The notes beneath the pieces are model-generated. The model did no database searches and was not told where the DNA came from. It saw nothing but the letters and a program-made list of their open reading frames with translations. Below, one piece after another: positions 26,857-36,900 of a stretch of 64,000 nt of DNA (position 1 is the first letter of the stretch; the number at the start of each line of letters is the position of its first letter). Position numbers and translations under genes: made by a program. Source of the DNA: Methanococcoides methylutens (lineage in GTDB: Archaea; Halobacteriota; Methanosarcinia; Methanosarcinales; Methanosarcinaceae); contig NZ_JRHO01000014.1 in the NCBI RefSeq assembly GCF_000765475.1, positions 513,687-577,686 of the forward strand. Reading direction: 5' to 3'.

Positions 26857-27633
26857 TTAAGTTTTTTGTTGTCTTTTTGCCATATAAACAGACATCAGCA
26901 CTCCGCTGACTGCTAATATCATTTCAAAACCAGGGACCTTTGGTTCAGACTCTTGGTTTTCAGAATCCTGAGATTCAGTATCATCTACAGGCTGTACCAC
27001 CGAATTATCCTCAGCGATCACATTTTCTATAACAATTTTACTTTCATTCCCTTCAGAAATTACCCCCGTTTCCTGCTCCACATCAGATACTTGTGGATTT
27101 ATTGAAGAAGAACTGCCAGAGAATGTATTGTCCGGGATACCAGTCGTTTTAGTAAGTGAAGAGGAAGCAGCAATAACAGTAAGTTGCGTATCACCAACAC
27201 CATTGTAACCAGCACTATTACTGCTATCCAAGTATCGACCTGCAAGATCATATACACCGACAACAGTGCCTGCACCTACATTGAGATCATATTTTACAGT
27301 ATAATCGCTTGCAGGAAGTGCTCCACTCATGAAATTGCGTGAAAAGTAGTGAATACCATTAGAATTTTGATGAGTATCCAGTTCTGGAGGACATTCTACA
27401 TTAGATACTGTCCAATCAGCCATTTCTGTTGCACTGTAATCTTCTACAAGTGCGTTTAAGCTTTCTTCATTCACATAATTTGTCAACTCAAGTGTTACAT
27501 GAACAGTTTCACCCGGACTCACCATTGTATCGCTCAAAGTTCTTGTCATTATAGGATCTGCAGCGGCAGGAGATAAAATTGTGACCAGCAGCATAAGTAT
27601 ACATATTACAAATTTGAATGTGTTTTTATTCAT
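26857..27633 (-). CDS. PGF-CTERM surface protein, short paralogue
   Basis: 258 residues. Signal peptide 1-25 (PAAADP cut region). Residues 26-165 form a beta-rich domain of unknown function that is closely similar to the N-terminal domain of the larger protein encoded just upstream on the same strand (shared TRTLSDT, VTLELTNYVNEE, SNVECPPELD, DTQLTV). A Ser/Glu-rich linker follows, then VPGFEMILAVSGVLMSVYMA and KRQQKT, a PGF-CTERM anchor. Extracellular, probably lipid-anchored. It looks like a duplication that lost, or never had, the PKD and DUF4430-like part. Confidence 0.8.
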   Translation of the reverse strand: MNKNTFKFVICILMLLVTILSPAAADPIMTRTLSDTMVSPGETVHVTLELTNYVNEESLNALVEDYSATEMADWTVSNVECPPELDTHQNSNGIHYFSRNFMSGALPASDYTVKYDLNVGAGTVVGVYDLAGRYLDSSNSAGYNGVGDTQLTVIAASSSLTKTTGIPDNTFSGSSSSINPQVSDVEQETGVISEGNESKIVIENVIAEDNSVVQPVDDTESQDSENQESEPKVPGFEMILAVSGVLMSVYMAKRQQKT

Positions 27634-27874
27634 AGTTTACTCCGTTGTTATTTTGTTTGTTATTATTTTGTACAAGATAGGAAAGAAACAGAACCAAACG
27701 CGCACCTTTAATTACAACATATAGAAGATGTGTAGAAAATATCTGACTTATACACATTTCCAGACCGGGAAAAATAACAAACTCCTTCCTATCAGGAATG
27801 GTTTTTCAGACATACAAATAAAAGGCAAATGAAATATATCGATAATAGCCCATGCCAAAATGATATTATCTAAA

Positions 27875-27903
27875 TTAAAAAAGAAAGGGATAAACATCCC
27901 TTT
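27875..27903 (-). terminator. Terminator of the large PGF-CTERM gene
   Basis: AAAGGGAT and ATCCCTTT with a 4-base loop; on the minus strand the hairpin is followed by CTTTTTTAA. The rest of 27634-27972 is A/T-rich spacer with the promoter of the short paralogue. Confidence 0.7.
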
Positions 27904-27972
27904 CAGAACGTTTCATGGAAATTAGTCCATTTGCACATAAACAGACAGCAGTTCCTCTGATTTTTAAGTCTT

Positions 27973-29982
27973 TTAATGTCTCTTAGCCAGATATACGGAC
28001 ATCAACAATCCGATCACAGCAAAGATCATTTCAAAACCAGGAGTATTCGGATCAGATTCCTGCTGTGCAGGTTCCTGATATTCGCCATCACCCTGTGAAT
28101 CGGAATCATCTGCATCCGGTTCTGAAGAGTCGCCATCATTGCCATTGTCTTCAACAATTACATCTGGGTCTTGCTCCTCCACAGGAGGTAATGGTGTCTC
28201 AGTGGAAGATATAATTCGAGCAGATCCTGTGCCACTACCTCCACCACCACGGGTTGACGTCTTTTCAACTACTTCAATCGTTACAACATACCTTTGGTCA
28301 AGCATGTTTGGTTCCCACATTTCACCGGTGTAAGAGGAATAGACGTATTCCAGAACATCGCTTTCATTAAGGGAATTGCTTCCAAATGAACCAGCCAATT
28401 CACCGTTGAGCCAGATAGACCAACCAGAGCTTGTTTCAGGTTCATTAGAGAAATCATTTGCAATATCGTCTATTGAATTAAGGAAATTGCCAGTTGCATT
28501 GTAATCAAGACCAGTTGCATTGAGTGCATCCATGTCATTCATATCTGAGATCAGGTAGATCTGATCATTGAATAATTCAACAGGAGGTGCAACATTAGCA
28601 GTGATTGTTACAACATACCTCTGGTCAAGCATGTTTGGTTCCCACAGATCCCCGGTATAAGAGGAATAGACGAATTCTACAACATCACTTTCATTAAGGG
28701 AATTGCTTCCAAATGAACCAGCCAGTTCACCGTTGAGCCAGATAGACCAACCTACACTCTCTTCAGGGGTAGTGCCATAAGATGCTACAATACCATCGAT
28801 AGTGTCAATGAAACCACCCGGTGCATTGTAATCAAGACCAGTTGCATTGAGTGCATTCATGTCATTCATGTCTGAATAGGAAAGGTAGACTGAATCATTG
28901 AATAATTCAACAGCAGGTATAATATTGACATTGATCGTTACAACATACTGCTGATCTATCATGTTTGGTCCCATCATATCATCCATACCAATAAGGATGA
29001 ATTCTACGGTATCGCCATCAGCAAGTGCTTGTGATCCAAAACCAAACAGATCATTAACCTGCACTCCGTTGATAAACGTATACCAGTTAGATCCGGTACC
29101 AGGGCCTGCAAAATTCTCGTACAGATGTCCATCAACACTAGTAAGCTGACTACCAGACACAATGTAGTCAAGTCCTGTTGCGTTGAGTGCAGCTCCATCG
29201 TTCATATCTGCATAGTAAAGGGATACTTCACCATCGTAAAGAACGATTGGAACGTTTGTAACAGTGATCAAATCTGTTTTTGTAACACTGTCTTCACCAA
29301 AATCATTGCTGATGTTCAAAGAAACAGTGTAGATCCCCTGAGTACTAAATATATGTTCCGGACTTTGTTCAGTTGAATCAACCAAACCATCGTTGTCAAA
29401 GTCCCATTCCCATGCCTCAGCATTAATTGAGTTGTCTGTGAATTGAACAGTCAGAGGTATTGAACCCGATATTACGTCTGATTCAAAGTCAGCTACAGGA
29501 AGAGGAATGTTAACAGTAAGCTGGGTGTCACCAACAGCAGGCCCGTATCCAGCAGAGTTGCCGCTGTCCTTATATGTGCCGATTAGGTCATATGTGCCAG
29601 TTTCAGTGTCTGCATCTACAGTGAGGTCATATTCTACAGTGTAATCCCCAACTGGCATCGCTCCACTCATCAAATCACGTGAGAAGTAGTGAACACCACT
29701 AGTGTTTATGTAGGCATCCAGTTCTGGAGGACATTCTACATTAGATAATGTCCAGCCAGCCATTTCTGTTGCACTGTAGTCTTCCATAAGTGCATTTAGA
29801 CCTTCTTCATTTACATAACCGGTCAATTCAAGTGTCACATGAACAGTATCCCCTGGAACTACTGTTGTATCACTCAATGTTCTTGTCATTACAGGGTCTG
29901 CAGCTGCAGGAGATGCTATAAGTGCAACTGAGATCAGCAACAGAAGTGCTAGAATTCCAGATTTGAATATATTTTTATTCAT
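27973..29982 (-). CDS. PGF-CTERM surface protein with PKD and three DUF4430-like repeats
   Basis: 669 residues. Signal peptide 1-28; residues 29-167 match the short paralogue's domain; 168-250 is a PKD domain (WEWDFDNDGLVDS). Three repeats of about 105 residues follow (251-570), each with an opening such as VELFNDSVYLSYSDMND, a W-IWLNGE core and D-VEF/EYVYSSYTG, resembling the transcobalamin-like DUF4430 fold. An acidic linker leads to TPGFEMIFAVIGLLMSVYLA and KRH, a PGF-CTERM anchor. The last two repeats are nearly identical, pointing to recent duplication. DUF4430 relatives and the adjacent BtuFCD-type importer make corrinoid capture a reasonable but unproven idea. Confidence 0.8.
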   Translation of the reverse strand: MNKNIFKSGILALLLLISVALIASPAAADPVMTRTLSDTTVVPGDTVHVTLELTGYVNEEGLNALMEDYSATEMAGWTLSNVECPPELDAYINTSGVHYFSRDLMSGAMPVGDYTVEYDLTVDADTETGTYDLIGTYKDSGNSAGYGPAVGDTQLTVNIPLPVADFESDVISGSIPLTVQFTDNSINAEAWEWDFDNDGLVDSTEQSPEHIFSTQGIYTVSLNISNDFGEDSVTKTDLITVTNVPIVLYDGEVSLYYADMNDGAALNATGLDYIVSGSQLTSVDGHLYENFAGPGTGSNWYTFINGVQVNDLFGFGSQALADGDTVEFILIGMDDMMGPNMIDQQYVVTINVNIIPAVELFNDSVYLSYSDMNDMNALNATGLDYNAPGGFIDTIDGIVASYGTTPEESVGWSIWLNGELAGSFGSNSLNESDVVEFVYSSYTGDLWEPNMLDQRYVVTITANVAPPVELFNDQIYLISDMNDMDALNATGLDYNATGNFLNSIDDIANDFSNEPETSSGWSIWLNGELAGSFGSNSLNESDVLEYVYSSYTGEMWEPNMLDQRYVVTIEVVEKTSTRGGGGSGTGSARIISSTETPLPPVEEQDPDVIVEDNGNDGDSSEPDADDSDSQGDGEYQEPAQQESDPNTPGFEMIFAVIGLLMSVYLAKRH

Positions 29983-30431
29983 CGTTTACTCCGTTGTTAT
30001 TTTTAATTAGTGTGTAACCGAATTACCGCATGCGAGAACAGCTCTTTGAAAGAAGCAATTGATTATTATGATTCCAGAAATCATGGCCAAGTATAAATGA
30101 CACATATTTGATTTTCCTGAAAATTTTAAAAGCCATCTTACCAAACAAACTACTAATTCTTGCATTAAAGTATCATTACATAAACTTATAATTATACAAT
30201 TATAGCAAAAAACTAAGTTTAAATAAGTAAAAAAGCTTTTTACCATATTGTAAATACCATACAATTGTAATCTAATATAAACGTATCTTTTGAAGTAGCA
30301 GATATTATCTTAAAAGATAAAGGTAATAGAACATTCGCGTACAGATTACATATTCAGGGTAGATAAAAGAAAAATACAACACAAAAGAGTTGGCAGCACA
30401 TCCATTATGATTGAAAAGATGAGATGAAAAG
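29983..30431. other. 449-bp A/T-rich intergenic region between divergent surface genes
   Basis: No open frame of note. It should carry the promoters of both the PGF-CTERM gene (minus) and the propeller gene (plus); AATTATACAATTATAG around 30190 and several TATA-like runs are present, but no single promoter stands out. Confidence 0.5.
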
Positions 30432-31952
30432 ATGAAAAAATATAATAAAATAATATCCATAGGCATATTTGTGTTCATAACAATTATTGCATCCTGTACA
30501 CCAGTAATTGCATCTGACTGGATGACTTTCCTTAAAGACAACTCCAACACCGGCGTCACAGCAGACGAAGCACCAATCACCACCCCGGAAAATTCGGTGA
30601 GCTGGGCTAAAAAAGTAGGTTATGCCAATACTGCTCCAATGGTAGTCGGCAACAATATCTATGTTGCAAGCAAGCAAAATGTCTTAGCAATTGATAAGAT
30701 CACAGGAGATACCATCTGGCAATCTGACATGCATAATCTGGATATCATTGGAAACCCGGCATATGGTAACAACAAAATATTCATACCCACATCAAGTGGC
30801 TATATTTATACATTTGATGCTACAACCGGAGAAGAACTATGGAACATATCTGTAGGGAAGTCTAGATATCTCCTTTCACCTATAAAATATGAAGATAACA
30901 AAATATATTTTGCAGATAGTACAGACTGGAGTGGATCTGATGGTACATATTATTGCTATGATGAGACTGGAAACCAGATTTGGGCATACAGTTCCACAGC
31001 TTCTGGCAGCACTGGATATTACTTTGCAGGTGCAGCCTTAATAAATGACTATATAGTATTTGGCAATTCAAATGGGAATCTGACTTCCCTTTACAAGATC
31101 AACGGCACCACGGTTGATGAAGCAGATATTAGAACAATATGGGGTGATTCTGATGCATGTTTCATACGTTCATCCATGACATATAGTGAAAATAACAAAA
31201 GGCTGTACTTTACTTCCACAGAATCAGGCATGGAACCCGAAAAAGGTTATTGCTCTGCAATTGGATTTAATCCTAGCACAGGGACTTTCGACACTTCTGA
31301 TACAGTAAGAGCTTATATTGGGCCCACAACTTCAACGCCTGTAATTTTCAATAACAGGGTTTACGTTGGAAATGCAACTACATGGGGCTCAGCAACGGGA
31401 ACCGTGTTCTGCCTTGATGGAACAGATCTTTCGAAAATATGGACATTTACTCCGGAAGGAGATGCTAAATTCCAATCATCAGCTGCCATATCAACAAGAT
31501 ATGTCGATACTGACGGAAGCGTTTACATATACTTTACAAGCAATACCGCGGATGGAAGCCTCTACTGCCTGAAAGATTACGAAGGGAACACAAATCCGAT
31601 CCATAGATATACATATCTGCCTTCTTCCACAATGCAACAATTTACACTCGGAAGCCCGGTTATATCCGATGGAAGAGTATATTATACTAATAATGAAGTG
31701 GTAGGAAATGGTGGATACCTGTTCTCACTCGCAACAGCAGAATCTTTGGATCCGGACACTGTGGACTGGAACCCATGGAATGATCCTGATTCTGAAGGTA
31801 TGCCAGATGGAACATACATCACTTTAACAGAGGTAATCGATGCATACAACTGTTTCAGAAATGGAAAGCCTGCACCGATAACAGGAGCCAGTATCGACCT
31901 CACAAAAGTGATCGATATGTACAACAATTTCAGGTATTCCACATCGATGTGA
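30432..31952 (+). CDS. Secreted PQQ-type beta-propeller protein with dockerin-like module
   Basis: 506 residues. Signal peptide 1-27 (cut near VIAS/DW), the family opening DWMTFLKDNSNTGVT, and a single propeller to about 440 with blade motifs such as DKITGDTIWQ and DATTGEELWN. The dockerin-like module is 445-506. Blade sequences resemble the first propeller of the 951-residue protein (YYCYDE; GNLTSLYKINGTTVDE), so the two come from one ancestor. No anchor of its own. It ends at a hairpin terminator. Confidence 0.87.
   Translation: MKKYNKIISIGIFVFITIIASCTPVIASDWMTFLKDNSNTGVTADEAPITTPENSVSWAKKVGYANTAPMVVGNNIYVASKQNVLAIDKITGDTIWQSDMHNLDIIGNPAYGNNKIFIPTSSGYIYTFDATTGEELWNISVGKSRYLLSPIKYEDNKIYFADSTDWSGSDGTYYCYDETGNQIWAYSSTASGSTGYYFAGAALINDYIVFGNSNGNLTSLYKINGTTVDEADIRTIWGDSDACFIRSSMTYSENNKRLYFTSTESGMEPEKGYCSAIGFNPSTGTFDTSDTVRAYIGPTTSTPVIFNNRVYVGNATTWGSATGTVFCLDGTDLSKIWTFTPEGDAKFQSSAAISTRYVDTDGSVYIYFTSNTADGSLYCLKDYEGNTNPIHRYTYLPSSTMQQFTLGSPVISDGRVYYTNNEVVGNGGYLFSLATAESLDPDTVDWNPWNDPDSEGMPDGTYITLTEVIDAYNCFRNGKPAPITGASIDLTKVIDMYNNFRYSTSM
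31764..31952 (+). repeat. 189-bp dockerin-like module, copy 2
   Basis: Differs from the other copies at EGMPDG, RNGKPAPITG and YNNFRYSTSM. Confidence 0.9.
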
Positions 31953-31970
31953 GATAGGCAATGAAAGCAT

Positions 31971-32003
31971 AAGGTCAGAAACTGCTGACCTTACTATTTT
32001 GTA
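31971..32003 (+). terminator. Terminator after second propeller gene
   Basis: AAGGTCAG and CTGACCTT, 6-base loop, then ACTATTTTG. The remaining spacer to 32268 is A/T-rich with no gene seen. Confidence 0.6.
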
Positions 32004-32268
32004 ACCCATTATAGAAACGATTAAAGCTAGTTTGGCAAAGCAAAAATCAGTAACATCATCTTTTTTACTAATATATATTATGTTACCATAAATTATTAAT
32101 AAAATAATTCCTTGTTTTCATTATCTTTTTAACAAATATGAGTAAGCTAAAGCGCAAATTCTCAATAAATTACAGGCAGCAAAAATAAAGTATTGCAGAT
32201 AAAAAGTTCTAAAACTGGAACCTCAATTCTGAACAGTATCTTTCTGCCACCTGAGAAACGGTGAGAAA

Positions 32269-34224
32269 ATGATCGAAACATTTAAAAAATCTAGCAAACT
32301 ATTTTGTTTTGGAATAGCCATAGCTATTCTGATAATGACTGCAAGCACAGCAGTAGCAGAAACTCCGGAAATGTATTTAGTAATAGAAGACGGTGCTGGA
32401 GATGGTAGCGGAGATTCATACTCCGAAGTGGTTAATGTCTACATGGCTAACACGGCAGAAGATCTTTATATTGATATTGAAATGGAAAATGGACCTTATA
32501 CTAATGCGTATATGAGCCTTCGCCCTGAATTCGACCTTGATATGAATTCTTCTACAGGTGATCAGGATTGGTCTTATACGTTTGGTGCTGACTATTCAGG
32601 TTCATTTGCTTTTATGCATGGTTATATGCGTCTGATCAATGAATCAAACGGTGAATACATAAGTATCCCTTATACAACTGAAGGATCCACATACAAGATA
32701 ATAATACCATTTTCTGAATTGGAAAACAAGAAATATTTTGGTTTTAAAGTTCACTGTAGCGCCCCAACTGGTGGAGATGAGACCCAGATTATTACATATC
32801 GTGACCAAACTTCATGGAACCAGTTCCTGAATAGTGCACAACATACCGGATCACCACTTCGCAGCGCTCCGGATACGAACAACATGCTATGGTCAGCCAA
32901 ACCGCTCAATGCAGATCAGTCATTGGTATCTGGCTCATCAGTAGCCATTGCTGAGGGAAAGGTCTTTGCAAATTGTGTTGGAGAAATTGATATGTACGGG
33001 AACCCACTAGGCGAAATTGGAGCTCTTGTTGCTTTTGATAAAGATACAGGAAAAGAGATATGGAATGCAACCATTGATGTTGCTGAATGGGGATCCTGGT
33101 CAGCACCAGCTTACAACGATGGAAAAGTATTCACCTCAACCGGACAGGATACAAACTGTATCGATGCTGCTACCGGTAATATTCTGTGGACATTCACAAA
33201 CCCTACCGGAGAAGCATCATGTAATGGAGGACCTGCAATAGCAGATGGTAAAGTAATATGCAGTGATTGGCAGGGAAATCACTATTATTGTCTTGATGAG
33301 AATACAGGTAACGAACTTTGGAATCATACCGTTAGCGGCAATGCTCAATCCACACCAGCGATCTTTGATGGAAAGATAGTTCTGACAGGCTGGAATGAGG
33401 TATACTGTCTGGACATGGATGGAAACCTTTTGTGGACAGTACCAAATCCTTCAAAATCAGGCAATCTTTGTGGAAGTCCTTCAATTTCTGATAGTAGTCA
33501 CCCGACTACACAGCTAACCGATTATATCAAGGGAGATTATGATTCCTATGGATATTCTATGGTCTACCTGACCACATATGATTTCTATGGAGATTCAAAC
33601 CCTGCATTATTCGCATTGAATTTAACTGATGGTAGCCAGATATGGAATGCAACCATACAGAGGACAGACAATACGCCCACAATTGCTTATGGTAACCTCT
33701 ATGTCAGCGGCGGATGTTCTGGATTTTCTGAAAGCCAAACATTTTGCTTTAACGCTACTAGTGGAGAACTTATCTGGAGTACAGCCAAAGAGATGAATGG
33801 AATTGGGGACTGGACATGTTCACCCACCGTAGCTGATGGAAAAGTATTCATTGGAAAGCCATCCGGGGCTTACGTGGGACAGAATGGACTCGTGGCACTG
33901 AATGCATTTACAGGAGAGATTATATGGGAATCTCCTAATGGAGGGGGAACTTCAGCTATTGCCGATGGTGTTGTCTACTCCATCGGAGGATCAGCAACAG
34001 ACGTTACACTGTATGCTTTTGGTGAAGAAACAGGAGATTGGAACCCATGGAACGATCCTGATTCAGAAGGATTGCCTGACGGGACATACATAACTTTGAC
34101 AGAGGTAATTGATGCATACAACTGTTTCAGAAATGGAACACCTGCACCAGGAACCGAAGCTAGCATAGATCTCACAAAAGTGATCGACATGTACAATGCA
34201 TTCAGATACGAATCCCCTATGTAA
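32269..34224 (+). CDS. Secreted propeller protein with N-terminal CBM9/DOMON-like domain and dockerin-like module
   Basis: 651 residues. Signal peptide 1-33. Residues 35-190 are a beta-sandwich-like domain (ENGPYTNAYMSLRPEFDLDMN; YKIIIPFSELENKKYFGFKV) reminiscent of CBM9/DOMON domains, which bind sugars or heme; this match is weak. The propeller runs 190-588, opening SWNQFLNSAQHTGS and closely resembling the second propeller of the 951-residue protein. The module is 590-651. It has its own terminator, 19 bases before the next gene. Confidence 0.85.
   Translation: MIETFKKSSKLFCFGIAIAILIMTASTAVAETPEMYLVIEDGAGDGSGDSYSEVVNVYMANTAEDLYIDIEMENGPYTNAYMSLRPEFDLDMNSSTGDQDWSYTFGADYSGSFAFMHGYMRLINESNGEYISIPYTTEGSTYKIIIPFSELENKKYFGFKVHCSAPTGGDETQIITYRDQTSWNQFLNSAQHTGSPLRSAPDTNNMLWSAKPLNADQSLVSGSSVAIAEGKVFANCVGEIDMYGNPLGEIGALVAFDKDTGKEIWNATIDVAEWGSWSAPAYNDGKVFTSTGQDTNCIDAATGNILWTFTNPTGEASCNGGPAIADGKVICSDWQGNHYYCLDENTGNELWNHTVSGNAQSTPAIFDGKIVLTGWNEVYCLDMDGNLLWTVPNPSKSGNLCGSPSISDSSHPTTQLTDYIKGDYDSYGYSMVYLTTYDFYGDSNPALFALNLTDGSQIWNATIQRTDNTPTIAYGNLYVSGGCSGFSESQTFCFNATSGELIWSTAKEMNGIGDWTCSPTVADGKVFIGKPSGAYVGQNGLVALNAFTGEIIWESPNGGGTSAIADGVVYSIGGSATDVTLYAFGEETGDWNPWNDPDSEGLPDGTYITLTEVIDAYNCFRNGTPAPGTEASIDLTKVIDMYNAFRYESPM
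34036..34224 (+). repeat. 189-bp dockerin-like module, copy 3
   Basis: Begins GATTGG rather than GACTGG. Variable residues: RNGTPAPGTEAS and RYESPM. Confidence 0.9.
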
Positions 34225-34251
34225 CATAGATAAAAAATACAGAATGGAATA

Positions 34252-34288
34252 AAGGATAGTAAGGCAACTATCCTTGTTTTTTATTTTT
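34252..34288 (+). terminator. Terminator after third propeller gene
   Basis: AAGGATAGT and ACTATCCTT around AAGGCA, then GTTTTTTATTTTT. Confidence 0.75.
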
Positions 34289-34306
34289 AAAATGTGGTGG
34301 TAAATA

Positions 34307-36040
34307 ATGATCACTAAATTGAAAATACCTTATCTAAAGACTTTTATTTTCTGTGCCATACTCCTTCTTTCAACATTGCCAATGGCATCAGCAAACATTT
34401 CAGATGAAGATCCGGATGTTTTCTGGACACAGTTCCAGCATAATGCATTGAAAACAGGTACTACATACTCTTCCGCACCATATTCGGACCCGGCAGTACT
34501 ATGGAGAGGAACTACGAACCCGTCACAATCTGCTGTCAGTGTCACGCCGGTGATAACAGATGAAATGGCATACATACTCATATCAGGAGGAAATGTATGT
34601 GCTTACAATAAGACCAGCGGGGATCTTGTCTGGAGCTCAGGAACAAAGGACGGATCACTTCAAACATCGATCCCGGCCTATGGAAACGGAAAAGTGATTG
34701 TTGCTGTGAACGATCATTATAACAGCGGTTACCTTTTCGCTTTTAATGCAACTAATGGTGACGAACTCTGGAACGTTTCAGTAACAGAAGGGAATTTTGC
34801 ATGTCCTGTGACATATTTCGACCATCGCATATATGTTGCAGATGGGCTTAAAGGTGGAATTTCCACAAAATATTATTACTGTTATGATGACAACGGAAAC
34901 CTACTCTGGAAACATGCAAACAATGATACTGCGGGCTTCCTCTGGTGTGGTGCTTCAATTGTTGAAGATTACATTATCTATCCAACCCATGAAGGAAAGC
35001 TTGTCAGCCTTTACAGGACCAACGGGACATTTGTCGATGAAGTAGATATTACAACAGACCTTTCATTCTCCAAACCGGATCTGGGAAGGATAAGAGCATC
35101 GGTTTCTTACAGTGACGGATATATATACACGACTTCAGAAGATACATTCACAGAAGGTTATATCTGGAAAGTTGGATTTGACCCTGTAAATGGAGTTTTC
35201 ATCGATGATGGGTGGGGTATCAGGCGAGGATTCAGCACATCAACCCCGGTAGTACACGATGGAAAAGTCTATGTGGGTCAGGGAGAGCATGGATATACAG
35301 GCGATCTTACATGTCTTAACGATTCAGATGGCAGCCTGTTATGGTCATATCCTACAGATGCAGGAGTAAAATGTTCACCTGTGATATCAATACAGAAAAA
35401 TTCCGCATACGTGTACTTTACAGGTGCAAAGACTAACAGTAGTCTCTATTGCGTGGATCAGGACGGACAGCTTGCATGGCAGTATAATCCACTTGATGAT
35501 TATGGATATATCCTGCAGGGAGCTGCCATATCTGACGAAAAGGTCTTTTTCGGAACAGATGGAGGATATCTTTATTGTCTTGAAGAAGCCCCACACGAAC
35601 CACCTATACCGGATTTTACTGCAGATCCCACATCAGGATATGACAAGCTTTCTGTTGATTTCACCGACCATTCAACGAATTATCCAACCTCATGGAACTG
35701 GGATATGGATAATGACGGTATCATTGATCATACTGATCAAAACCCGACACATTACTATGATACTTCTGGCGTTTATACCGTGACCCTCAACGTTAGTAAT
35801 GTCTATGGTAACAATATTCTCTCAAAAACTGACTACATTGTTGTGGAAGCGGACTGGAACCCCTGGAACGATCCAGATTCTGAAGGATTGCCTGACGGGA
35901 CATACATCACTTTAACAGAGGTTATCGATGCGTACAACTGTTTCAGAAATGGAACACCTGCACCAGGAACCGGATCTATTATAGACCTTACAAAAGTGAT
36001 CGATATGTACAATGCATTCAGATATGAAAATCCGATATAA
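34307..36040 (+). CDS. Secreted propeller protein with PKD domain and dockerin-like module
   Basis: 577 residues. Signal peptide 1-29 (cut near PMASA). Propeller about 38-425 with opening FWTQFQHNALKTGTT; PKD domain 431-515 (SWNWDMDNDGIIDH; SGVYTVTLNVSN); dockerin-like module 516-577. The PKD plus module arrangement is the same as at the end of the 866-residue protein further downstream. It starts 19 bases after the previous gene's terminator, and AATGTGGTGGT lies before the ATG. Confidence 0.87.
   Translation: MITKLKIPYLKTFIFCAILLLSTLPMASANISDEDPDVFWTQFQHNALKTGTTYSSAPYSDPAVLWRGTTNPSQSAVSVTPVITDEMAYILISGGNVCAYNKTSGDLVWSSGTKDGSLQTSIPAYGNGKVIVAVNDHYNSGYLFAFNATNGDELWNVSVTEGNFACPVTYFDHRIYVADGLKGGISTKYYYCYDDNGNLLWKHANNDTAGFLWCGASIVEDYIIYPTHEGKLVSLYRTNGTFVDEVDITTDLSFSKPDLGRIRASVSYSDGYIYTTSEDTFTEGYIWKVGFDPVNGVFIDDGWGIRRGFSTSTPVVHDGKVYVGQGEHGYTGDLTCLNDSDGSLLWSYPTDAGVKCSPVISIQKNSAYVYFTGAKTNSSLYCVDQDGQLAWQYNPLDDYGYILQGAAISDEKVFFGTDGGYLYCLEEAPHEPPIPDFTADPTSGYDKLSVDFTDHSTNYPTSWNWDMDNDGIIDHTDQNPTHYYDTSGVYTVTLNVSNVYGNNILSKTDYIVVEADWNPWNDPDSEGLPDGTYITLTEVIDAYNCFRNGTPAPGTGSIIDLTKVIDMYNAFRYENPI
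35852..36040 (+). repeat. 189-bp dockerin-like module, copy 4
   Basis: Variable residues: RNGTPAPGTGSI and RYENPI. Confidence 0.9.
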
Positions 36041-36900
36041 GGAGTAGAAACAATTGAATTTGGGAATGGTCAGGTTATCATTCCCTTCTTTTTGGTTTTG
36101 TAGAACTTCTTTTTTCCAAATCCATTCAATTATCTAAGTTTACAGATGAAAGTTTACCCGCATATGTTTGCATCACAAACATAAGGGATTGGTTGTGATT
36201 TTTAACCATTTATACTTAATTCTTGCAGATATTGCAATTCAAGCAACAGGATAATCAGATTTCTTACTTTATTATTTTTAAATACTCAAAATAAACATAC
36301 ACAACATAAGTTATTGACACTTATTTGTTTATAAAATATGGTTCTCTTTAAGGTCGTGTGGGTAAACTGAGTTTACCTGCCATCAAGAATATCATTGAAT
36401 TCCTATTATTCTCAGTTTTTAACCTACATGCCAATTGAATTGAGAAGACAAATATTAAATAAACAGCTCAATGTTGAGGAGATCTATTTTTATTATTTAT
36501 TAGCATTGTTATTGAATTGAATAATTTATGTATTCTATATAGGTAACTATATATAGCATTGTGTTGGAGTGCCTATGACTGTGTAATTTATTGGGATGGA
36601 GATTTGTTAATGTATACAGGAGTATAAATTAATTATTCGTATCCATTTAGATAACATAGATCAGAGCCATTAGTCCATATCTCTGGAAATACTCCGAAAA
36701 ATCCGGAGATGAAAAGCTACTATGAAATGGTCAACACTGAATTAATGGTCAGGTGGAAACGTTAGTTCTCATTAATGGCATAGCGTAAGCTGTCTAAAAA
36801 TGAGAGGCAGACAAAGGACACAAACATTTAAAGCTGAGTCCATGCCCTTAAAATGCGTTTCACCTTCGACTGAAAAAATAGATCGAGAAGTGAGAATTTA
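36041..36900. other. 860-bp intergenic region with terminator, palindrome and possible gene remnant
   Basis: It begins with a terminator (GGGAATG and CATTCCC at 36062-36085, then TTCTTTTT). GTTTAC half-sites lie near 36138 and 36152, and the perfect inverted repeat GGTAAAC TGA GTTTACC is at 36361-36377. A short frame ending at the TAG near 36767 (about 34 codons, containing SGNTPKNPEMKSYYEMVN) looks protein-like and may be a remnant. Everything else is A/T-rich; the promoter of the 1438-residue protein must lie here. Confidence 0.5.

Noticed and set aside
20834-36040. PQQ-dependent alcohol/glucose dehydrogenases
   Set aside because: Only propeller blade motifs are present; no conserved quinone or calcium-binding catalytic residues, and no cytochrome domain, were recognised.
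36650-36767. Transposase remnant upstream of the giant gene
   Set aside because: The 34-codon frame is protein-like but too short to assign, and no inverted repeats flank it.
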